This document shows positions 1 through 5,369 of a stretch of 5,369 bases of DNA, in pieces. The notes below the pieces were generated by a model. The model did not search any database and was not told where the DNA came from. It worked only from the letters and a program-made list of their open reading frames with translations. Each line of letters opens with the position of its first letter. Position 1 is the first letter of the stretch. The stretch comes from Betaproteobacteria bacterium (GTDB lineage: Bacteria > Pseudomonadota > Gammaproteobacteria > Burkholderiales > UBA9220). Position numbers and translations under genes: made by a program. Location of the stretch: assembly GCA_020061285.1 (NCBI GenBank), contig JAGUYQ010000220.1:1-5369 (forward strand), given 5' to 3'.

Positions 1-1
1 C

Positions 2-3000
2 ATCGCCGTGGAGCGGGGGGGATTCAAGTTTGCCTGGGTCGGCCTGCCGGACGCCGCTACCGGCAGGGTACGGGTGGCCGCCCACTGGGGAGAAGACCAG
101 GGCTACCTGGCGGCCTTGGAGGTATCCGTCGATCCGGACCTTCCCGAAGGCCGCGGGCCAACCGGAACGGCGCTCCGCGAGGGGCGGCCCTACGTGGTCA
201 ACGATTACGCCGCCGACCCCTGCACCGCTCCCTGGCAGGCGGCCCTGGCGGAGCGGAATGTCCGCTCGGCGGCGGTGTTTCCCTTCTTTTGCGAGGGGCG
301 GCCGGCGGGCGCCCTCACGCTCTATGCGGAGGCGTCGAATTTCTTCGACGGCCAGTTGACCAAATTGCTGGAGGAGATGGCCAGCGATTTGTCCTACGCC
401 CTCGCCAGCCTGGAAAACGAGGCCCGCCGCGTCCTTGCCGAGGAGAGCATGCAGCATGCCATTCGCCGCCTGCATGCCCTCCTGGACAATATCCCGGACC
501 TGGCTTGGCTGAAGGACAAGGAAAGCCGGGTCGTCGCCGCCAACGAACGTTTCGCTGAAGCCTGCGGCATGGCGGCGGAACAGCTTCCGGGCAAGAGCGA
601 TCTGGATATCTGGCCCCGCGAACTGGCCTTGGCCTACCGGGCCGATGATGAAGAGGTAATGCGTTCCCGGCGGCGCAAGCGGGTGGAGGAGCCCCTGGTG
701 GACACGGAGGGGCGGCAAATCTGGATCGAGACCATCAAGACGCCCATCTTCAATGAGGACGGCGAGGTGATCGGCACCGCCGGCATTGCCCGGGATATTA
801 CCGAACGCCGGGCGGCGGAGGAGAAGATCACCCGCCTGTCCAATCTTTACGCCGCCCTTTCCCAGACCAACCAGGCCATCGTGCGCAGCAAGGGGAGACA
901 GGAACTGTTCGAGGAGGTGTGCCGGGTGGCGGTGGCCTACGGCAAGCTGGCGGCGGCGATCGTCCGCATCGTTCCGGCGGGTTCCGGCGAGGCGCTGACC
1001 ACGGCCCATTACGGTCTCGCGGGGGAGGAGGCCCGCGGCCTGCGGATCGTTACCGACGAAGGGGTGGCGGAGGGACGTGGGCCAACGGGCACGGCGCTGC
1101 GGGAGGGGAGGCCGTGCGTCAGCAATGATTTCCTCCACGACCCCGCCGGCGCGCCGTGGCGCGAGTTCGCCGAAAACTTCAGCCTGTTGGCGGTAGCGGC
1201 CTTTCCCTTGTTTTGCGGGGGACGCGTGGCGGGTGTGCTGTCCCTGTATGCCGGGGAAGAGGGGTTTTTCGACCAGGACCTGGTGGGGCTGTTGCAGGAG
1301 ATGTCCACGGATATTTCCTTCGCTCTCGACAACTTCGAGCGGGAGGCCAAGAGGGAAAGGGCGGAGCAAGCCCTGCGCGAGAGCGATGAGCGTTTCCGTA
1401 CCATTTTCGACTCGGTCAGCGATGCTATTTTCGTCCACGATTTTTCCACCGGCGCCATTCTCGACGTCAACCGCCGCGTCAGCGAGCTTTACGGCTACAG
1501 CCGGGAGGAGGTGCTGCAACTAGAGGTGGAGGCCTTCTCGGCCGGTGTCCCGCCCTATACTCAGCAGGAGGCGCAAGCCTGGATAGGCAAGGCGGCCGGA
1601 GGGGAGCCCCAAACCTTCGAATGGTGGGCGAAGCGCAAGGACGGCCGGCTGTTCTGGGTGGAAGTGTCCATGCGTCTGGCTGAGGTCGGCGGCATGGAGC
1701 GCCTGCTGGTGTCGGTACGGGATATCAACGAGCGGCGGAAGGCGGAGGAGAGGTTGCGGGACAGCGAGGAAATGCTGCGCAGCCTCAATGCGGCGGCCCA
1801 GGACGCGGTGCTGGTGATCGACGATCAAGGCCTGCTGGTGTACTGCAACCCGGCCGCCGAGCAGGTTCTGGGGTACGGCGCCGACGAGTTGCGGGGGCAG
1901 GATATCCACGCCCTCCTGGCGCCCGAACGCTTCCGCGGGGCATTTGCCAAAGGGTTTGCCCATTTTCGCGTCAGCGGCGAGGGAAGGGCCATCGGCCGGA
2001 CCCTGGAATTGGAAGCCATCAGGAAAAGCGGCGAGGAGTTCCCGGTGGAACTGTCGGTGTCGTCCTTCTTGAGGAAGGGGCGGTGGCATGCCGTGGGGAT
2101 CGTGCGGGATATCACCGAGCGCAAGCGGGCGGAAAAGCAGTTGCGGGACAGCGAGCAGCGTTTCCGCGGCGTGGTCGAGGCCGTGCCGGACATCCTTTAT
2201 ACCGCCAGCCTGCCCGATTTCGACACCACCTATATCAGTCCGGCGGTGGAGAGGCTCTTGGGGTTCTCGCCGGAGGAGTTCATCACCGACCCCCAACTCT
2301 GGTTCAGCCTGCTCCACGAGGATGACCGGGACCTGGTCTTGGCGGTGGGAAAGAATTTGGCCTGCGGCGAACGTACCCAGTTCACCTATCGCATGCGGCA
2401 CAAGGATGGGGGGGCCTTCAAGTGGTTCAGCGACGCCTTCGTCACCCGCTGCGACGAGGAAGGGACGGCGGTTGCCATAACCGGCGCCATGACCGACATC
2501 ACCGACTTCGTGCGTACCGAAGAAGCCCTCAAGGACAGCGAGGAGCGTTTCCGGGAACTGTTCGACACCATGCACAGCGGGGTGGCGGTGTTCGAGGCGG
2601 TGGACGATGGGGAGGATTTCGTTTTTCGGGGTTTCAACCGGGCGGCGGAACGCATCGACGGCATTTCCAGCGGCGATGTGCTGGGGAGGCGTTTGCGGGA
2701 AGTTTTTCCGGGGGCCGACGAAATGGGGCTCACCGATGCGCTGCGCCGCGTATGGCGTAGCGGCCGGCGCGAGCAGATGGAGGCCCGTCTTTACCACGAC
2801 AACCGGGTCATGGGGTGGCGCGAGAACGATATCTTCCGCCTTTATGACGGAGAGGTGGTGGCGGTGTACGACGACGTGACGGAGCGCATGGTGTCCCTGG
2901 AGAAGCTGCGTCTCGATGCCAAGGTATTCGAGGAGAGCGCCGAAGGAATCCTGATTACCGACGCCTCCCTGCGCATCATCGCCGTCAACAGGATGTATTG

Positions 3001-3262
3001 CGCCTTGTCCGGCTATTCCGAGGAGGAGCTCCTGGGGAAAAACCCCAGCGTGCTGAGTTCTGAGCAGCACGACCCCGACTTTTATCGCATCATGTGGCAG
3101 TCCATCAAGGAAACCGGCCACTGGCTGGGTGAAATCTGGAACCGGCGCAAGGACGGCGAGTTGTTCCCCGCCTGGCTCGCCATCAGCACGGTGAAGAACG
3201 AGGAGGGGCAGGTTACCTACTACATCGGCATCCTCACCGACATCTCCCTGCGCAAGGCGGCG
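2..3262 (+). other. Sensor region: two GAF and six PAS domains
   Basis: This is a domain-level annotation within the large gene. Both GAF domains carry the motif EGRGPTGTALREGRP (residues 47-61 and 355-369), followed by ND, APW and an F-P-x-F-C-x-G-R strand, which marks one GAF subfamily. The PAS domains are of clearly different subtypes. PAS1 begins LLDNIPDLAWLKD. PAS2 has a KRKDG motif in an FEWWAKRKDGRLFWVEV strand. PAS3 has NPAAEQVLGY and an EFPVELS strand. PAS4 has YISPAVERLLGFSPEEF and HEDDR, the PAS_3-like fold. PAS5 has the FNRAAERIDGIS and GWRENDIF type. PAS6 has VFEESAEGILITDA, GHWLGEIWNRRKDGE and joins GGDEF directly, as in many PAS-GGDEF-EAL proteins. No ligand (haem, flavin or small molecule) can be assigned from sequence alone. 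Boundaries are approximate. Confidence 0.88.
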
Positions 3263-5014
3263 GAGGAGCGCATCCGCCACTTGACCCACTACGATGCGCT
3301 GACCGACCTACCCAACCAGTTCCTGCTGATGGACCATATCGGTTTGGCGCTTGCCCATGCCAAGCGCCGGGAGTGTTTTGTCGCGGTGCTGGTGGTGAAC
3401 CTGGACCGGTTCCGCAGCGTCAACGAACGCTTCGGCCATCAGACCGGTGACCAAGTGCTGCGGATAGTTGCCCAGCGTTTGCAATCCTTGTTGCGGGAGG
3501 GGGACACGGTGGCCCGTTTCGGTGCGGACAATTTTGCCATCGTCATGCCGGACCTCCAGCAAAAAAGTCAGGTGCAGGTGGTGGCGGGCAAAGTGCTGGA
3601 GTCGATTTCCGAGCCCATCCTCCTCGGCGGTTACGAACTCCATATGACGGCACGGGTGGGCGTCGCCCTGTATCCCACCGACGGCGAGGATACGGGAGCC
3701 CTGATGATGAGCGCGGAGATCGCCTTGGCCAATGCCAAAGCGGCGGGAATGCACAATTATGTGTTCTACACCCAGGAGCAGAGCCGGGAACTGGAGGAAA
3801 GGCTGGCCATGGAGACCGATTTGCGCCATGCCGCCGAGCGCCGCGAGTTGCTTCTCTACTACCAGCCCCGTATCGACATGGTGAACGGGGAGATTGTCGC
3901 CATGGAGGCATTGCTGCGCTGGCAGCATCCGGAGAAAGGCCTGCTGCTGCCGGGGAGGTTCATCGGCCTGGCCGAGCAAACCGGCCTGATTTTGCCTATC
4001 GGCGAGTGGGTGCTGTGGGAGGCGAGCCGCCAGGTGAAGGCCTGGCACGATGCGGGCTTCGTCAAGTTGCGCATGTCGGTGAACGTGTCGGTGCTGCAAT
4101 TGCGCCAACGCCGCTTGCTGGACGTGGTGCGGCAGGTGCTCGACGATACGGGGCTCAACCCCGCATTCCTGGAACTGGAATTCACCGAGTCTTTCCTGAT
4201 GGAGGATGCCGAGGAGACGTCGGACATCCTGCGGGGGCTGCGGGACTTCGGCCTGCGTTTCGCGGTGGACGATTTCGGTACCGGCTATTCCTCGTTGGCC
4301 TATCTGAAGCTGTTCCCCATCGATTTGTTGAAAATAGACCAGTCCTTCATCCGGGATATCGCCTTCGACCCGGCCAATGCCGCCATCGTCCAGGGCATGA
4401 TCGCCCTCGGTCATAGCCTCAAGCTGAAGATGGTGGCGGAGGGGGTGGAGAACGAAGCCCAGATGAATTACCTGCGCTCCATCCATTGCGACGAGATGCA
4501 GGGGTTTTTCTACAGTCAGGCGCTGCCCGCGGCAGAGGCGTTGGGCATGCTCCAGTCCAGCAAGCGCTTGCAGGACATCGCCCAGACACCGGGCATTACC
4601 CGCAAGCTGCTGATCGTGGACGACGAACCCAATATCACGACCTCCCTCAACCGGCTTCTGCGGCGGGAGGGATACCAGATATTGGTCGCCAACAGCGGCC
4701 GGGAGGCCTTGGAAATCCTGGCGGTGAACAACGATGTCGGGGTGGTGCTGTCGGACCAGCGCATGCCGCAAATGAGCGGCATCGAGTTGCTGAGCAAGGT
4801 CAAGGTGCTCTATCCCGATATCGTGCGCATCGTACTTTCTGGGTACACTGAGGTAAATACCATCACCGAGGCGATCAATAAGGGGGAAATTTATAAATTC
4901 CTCACCAAGCCGTGGGAAGATGAGGAATTGCGGGAAGTGATACGGCAGGCGTTCATGCGTTTCGAGCTGTCCAAGGTGGAACGGCAGGTTACGGGCAAGG
5001 GGCGGAAAGGATAA
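2..5014 (+). CDS. Multi-sensor GAF/PAS - degenerate GGDEF - EAL - REC c-di-GMP phosphodiesterase (5' partial)
   Basis: Likely a cytoplasmic enzyme that hydrolyses cyclic di-GMP in response to several signals. Domains in order, with the GTG at base 8 as residue 1: GAF (to about 135, N-terminus missing), PAS (152-267), GAF (276-443), PAS (461-577), PAS (589-706), PAS (717-835), PAS (847-960), PAS (971-1082), GGDEF (1090-1256), EAL (1266-1512), REC (1531-1652). Most sensor units end in a DITERR-like motif and pass through a short charged helix of the AEExLRDSEERF type, the usual PAS-to-PAS coiled-coil connector. No signal peptide or hydrophobic membrane segment is seen. The frame is open to the window edge. 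The GTG at 8 aligns with a mid-domain Val (309) of the second GAF, so at least about 30 codons, possibly more domains, lie upstream. The stop is TAA at 5012-5014. The GGDEF is degenerate and the EAL looks intact. The family assignment is secure; signals, partners and net activity are inferred. Confidence 0.96.
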   Translation: MAVERGGFKFAWVGLPDAATGRVRVAAHWGEDQGYLAALEVSVDPDLPEGRGPTGTALREGRPYVVNDYAADPCTAPWQAALAERNVRSAAVFPFFCEGRPAGALTLYAEASNFFDGQLTKLLEEMASDLSYALASLENEARRVLAEESMQHAIRRLHALLDNIPDLAWLKDKESRVVAANERFAEACGMAAEQLPGKSDLDIWPRELALAYRADDEEVMRSRRRKRVEEPLVDTEGRQIWIETIKTPIFNEDGEVIGTAGIARDITERRAAEEKITRLSNLYAALSQTNQAIVRSKGRQELFEEVCRVAVAYGKLAAAIVRIVPAGSGEALTTAHYGLAGEEARGLRIVTDEGVAEGRGPTGTALREGRPCVSNDFLHDPAGAPWREFAENFSLLAVAAFPLFCGGRVAGVLSLYAGEEGFFDQDLVGLLQEMSTDISFALDNFEREAKRERAEQALRESDERFRTIFDSVSDAIFVHDFSTGAILDVNRRVSELYGYSREEVLQLEVEAFSAGVPPYTQQEAQAWIGKAAGGEPQTFEWWAKRKDGRLFWVEVSMRLAEVGGMERLLVSVRDINERRKAEERLRDSEEMLRSLNAAAQDAVLVIDDQGLLVYCNPAAEQVLGYGADELRGQDIHALLAPERFRGAFAKGFAHFRVSGEGRAIGRTLELEAIRKSGEEFPVELSVSSFLRKGRWHAVGIVRDITERKRAEKQLRDSEQRFRGVVEAVPDILYTASLPDFDTTYISPAVERLLGFSPEEFITDPQLWFSLLHEDDRDLVLAVGKNLACGERTQFTYRMRHKDGGAFKWFSDAFVTRCDEEGTAVAITGAMTDITDFVRTEEALKDSEERFRELFDTMHSGVAVFEAVDDGEDFVFRGFNRAAERIDGISSGDVLGRRLREVFPGADEMGLTDALRRVWRSGRREQMEARLYHDNRVMGWRENDIFRLYDGEVVAVYDDVTERMVSLEKLRLDAKVFEESAEGILITDASLRIIAVNRMYCALSGYSEEELLGKNPSVLSSEQHDPDFYRIMWQSIKETGHWLGEIWNRRKDGELFPAWLAISTVKNEEGQVTYYIGILTDISLRKAAEERIRHLTHYDALTDLPNQFLLMDHIGLALAHAKRRECFVAVLVVNLDRFRSVNERFGHQTGDQVLRIVAQRLQSLLREGDTVARFGADNFAIVMPDLQQKSQVQVVAGKVLESISEPILLGGYELHMTARVGVALYPTDGEDTGALMMSAEIALANAKAAGMHNYVFYTQEQSRELEERLAMETDLRHAAERRELLLYYQPRIDMVNGEIVAMEALLRWQHPEKGLLLPGRFIGLAEQTGLILPIGEWVLWEASRQVKAWHDAGFVKLRMSVNVSVLQLRQRRLLDVVRQVLDDTGLNPAFLELEFTESFLMEDAEETSDILRGLRDFGLRFAVDDFGTGYSSLAYLKLFPIDLLKIDQSFIRDIAFDPANAAIVQGMIALGHSLKLKMVAEGVENEAQMNYLRSIHCDEMQGFFYSQALPAAEALGMLQSSKRLQDIAQTPGITRKLLIVDDEPNITTSLNRLLRREGYQILVANSGREALEILAVNNDVGVVLSDQRMPQMSGIELLSKVKVLYPDIVRIVLSGYTEVNTITEAINKGEIYKFLTKPWEDEELREVIRQAFMRFELSKVERQVTGKGRKG
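3275..3775 (+). other. Degenerate GGDEF domain, probably catalytically inactive
   Basis: This is the GGDEF fold within the large gene (residues 1090-1256), recognised from HYDALTDLPN, NLDRFRSVNERFGHQTGD and the GGDEF position itself. Active diguanylate cyclases (PleD is the reference) use two GTP-bound copies to make c-di-GMP. Here the signature is GADNF (1172-1176). The first metal-binding Asp of the usual D-x-D-x-F strand is Asn1131. The NR of the early DxLTGLPNR motif is NQ (Gln1104). The Arg of the C-terminal GRN motif is Met1248. Retained are Asn1139 and Asp1148, which match the guanine-contacting residues, Lys1244, and an RxxD at 1163-1166 with the spacing of the c-di-GMP inhibitory site. 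The domain probably makes no c-di-GMP but may still bind a nucleotide and regulate the adjoining EAL, as proposed for other degenerate GGDEF-EAL proteins. That role is inference. Confidence 0.85.
3803..4543 (+). other. EAL domain, predicted active c-di-GMP phosphodiesterase
   Basis: This is the EAL domain within the large gene (residues 1266-1512). The family cleaves c-di-GMP to linear pGpG with Mg2+ or Mn2+. The residues expected of an active enzyme are present: the EALLRW signature with Glu1300, Asn1359 in SVNVS, Glu1391 and Glu1394 in EFTE, Asp1421-Asp1422 in the DDFGTGYSS segment (including loop 6), Lys1442 and Asp1444 in LKIDQSFI, Glu1478 and Glu1481 in AEGVENEAQ, and QGFFYSQ at 1498-1504. 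The only mild departure is Ala for the common Pro in the last strand (SQALP). The length is normal. It follows the GGDEF in the standard tandem order with a short helical linker (LEERLAMETDLRHAAE). Activity is predicted, not shown. Confidence 0.93.
4598..4963 (+). other. C-terminal receiver (REC) domain
   Basis: This is the receiver domain at the C-terminus of the large gene (residues 1531-1652), joined to the EAL by a linker of about 20 residues with no separate start. Receivers are phosphorylated on Asp by a histidine kinase. The key residues are present: the acidic pair Asp1538-Asp1539 in LLIVDDE, the phosphoacceptor Asp1583 in LSDQRMP, Ser1611 in LSGYTE, and Lys1634 in FLTKPW. The DQRMPxMSG, LSGY and IYKFLTKPW pattern is that of the HupR/RpfG-like receiver group. 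Only about 16 residues follow it, so it has no downstream output domain and probably acts backwards on the EAL or on dimerisation. Receivers are more often N-terminal. The domain call is secure; the role is inferred. Confidence 0.92.
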
Positions 5015-5044
5015 GCTTAGGCGCCCCGTTCGCAGGAGGAATGA
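5015..5044 (+). other. Short intergenic spacer
   Basis: Thirty bases separate the TAA of the large gene from the GTG of the next. No inverted repeat followed by a T-run is present, so no intrinsic terminator is supported. The spacer carries the ribosome binding site of the downstream gene. This suggests the two genes share a transcript. Confidence 0.75.
5034..5040 (+). promoter_or_regulatory. Strong ribosome binding site that sets the GTG start at 5045
   Basis: AGGAGGA matches the Shine-Dalgarno consensus. Its AGGAGG core ends 5 bases before GTG 5045, a workable spacing. The ATG at 5041 abuts the motif and opens only three codons before TAA at 5050-5052, so the GTG is the better start. Confidence 0.8.
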
Positions 5045-5369
5045 GTGAATAACAAGGTCGAGGCTTTAAGCTGGGTTCACGATCTTTACCAATTGGGACA
5101 AAGGAACGAAATCGGCACGGTGTACGCAGAACTCCTGCGCCACATCGCGGAGGAATTGCAGGCGGATTGCGGCGCCCTATCCCTGTTCGGCGAGGACGGT
5201 GCGCAGAAGATTGTGGCGAACATCGGCTGCGATGGGTGCAAGGTTGGCCAGGAGCTGGTCCGCGAAGAATCCCTGTTGGCGAAAGCGGTGGCGGGAAAAC
5301 AGGATTTCCTGGCCGATCCCGATAACGGAAAGAGCCCTTGCGGCATCGCTAGGATGGAGGGCGACCAGG
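5045..5369 (+). CDS. GAF domain-containing signalling protein (3' partial)
   Basis: The reading frame begins at GTG 5045 (protein MNNKVEALSW...) and stays open for 108 complete codons to the window edge. It starts with a short helix (residues 4-40, including YAELLRHIAEELQ), followed by ADCGALSLFGEDG and KIVANIGCDGCKVGQ. This is the opening helix and first two strands of a GAF domain, which commonly senses small ligands or redox state. Cysteines lie at 42, 62, 65 and 99. The 62/65 pair forms CxxC where GAF relatives usually have a hydrophobic and a small residue. Output domains would lie beyond the window, so it could be a GAF-only protein, a kinase, a cyclase or an HD-GYP protein. The 30-base gap and shared strand point to an operon with the upstream c-di-GMP gene. 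The coding call is firm; the GAF call is good, from a partial domain. Confidence 0.82.
   Translation, partial: MNNKVEALSWVHDLYQLGQRNEIGTVYAELLRHIAEELQADCGALSLFGEDGAQKIVANIGCDGCKVGQELVREESLLAKAVAGKQDFLADPDNGKSPCGIARMEGDQ

Noticed and set aside
8..10. GTG at base 8 as the start of the large gene
   Set aside because: It falls inside the first GAF domain, aligning with Val309 of the second GAF, and the frame stays open upstream to base 2. The true start must be outside the window.
1753..2155. A 16-base direct repeat (1753-1768 and 2140-2155)
   Set aside because: Both copies encode the LRDSE part of the inter-PAS helical linkers, and similar but non-identical sequence occurs at the other linkers. 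It reflects a repeated protein motif, not a mobile or regulatory repeat.
2521..3262. A histidine kinase hidden among the PAS domains
   Set aside because: PAS arrays often lead to HisKA and HATPase domains, but no H-box or N/G-box ATP-binding motifs are present. The last PAS runs directly into GGDEF.
1520..4771. Two long open frames on the minus strand (1520-3289 and 3308-4771)
   Set aside because: They lie exactly in codon register with the plus-strand gene. In such a frame stops arise only from TTA, CTA or TCA codons of the sense gene, which are rare in GC-rich DNA; CTA codons at 1520 and 3308 are what end them. Their translations show no recognisable domain, while the sense strand is a clear multidomain protein.
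4547..5014. A separately translated stand-alone response regulator starting at the internal ATG 4547
   Set aside because: No convincing ribosome binding site precedes it, and the frame is continuous with the EAL domain. A single fused polypeptide is the simpler reading.
5041..5052. ATG at 5041 as the start of the second gene
   Set aside because: It touches the Shine-Dalgarno sequence and encodes only three residues before TAA. GTG 5045, in a different frame, has suitable spacing and a long open frame.

Overview
This window holds one very large, incomplete signalling gene and the start of a second gene on the same strand. The DNA is GC-rich, with strong third-position G/C preference. The protein families (stacked GAF and PAS domains feeding a GGDEF-EAL pair) are typical of environmental Proteobacteria. 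The style fits a gamma- or betaproteobacterium such as a methanotroph or sulfur oxidiser, but nothing here fixes the taxon. There are no RNA genes, mobile elements or CRISPR arrays.

Positions 2-5014 (+) encode the C-terminal 1,670 or so residues of a soluble c-di-GMP signalling protein whose beginning lies upstream of the window. Domain order is GAF, PAS, GAF, PAS x5, a degenerate GGDEF, an EAL with its catalytic residues in place, and a receiver (REC) domain at the extreme C-terminus. No transmembrane segment is visible, and there is no histidine kinase core or DNA-binding domain. Residue numbers used throughout count the GTG codon at base 8 as residue 1. This is only a convention, because that codon lies inside the first GAF domain.

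The GGDEF domain has lost several catalytic and substrate-binding residues but keeps an RxxD inhibitory-site motif and the guanine-contacting Asn/Asp. The EAL domain keeps the known metal and catalytic residues. The likely net activity is c-di-GMP hydrolysis, controlled by ligands or redox signals through the eight sensor domains and by phosphorylation of the terminal receiver. The receiver's position after the EAL is the most unusual feature here.

After a 30-base gap with no terminator but a strong ribosome binding site, a second gene starts at GTG 5045 and runs off the window. Its visible 108 residues look like the first part of a GAF domain, with a CxxC motif. The two genes are probably co-transcribed and may work in one signalling pathway, but the output of the second protein is not visible.
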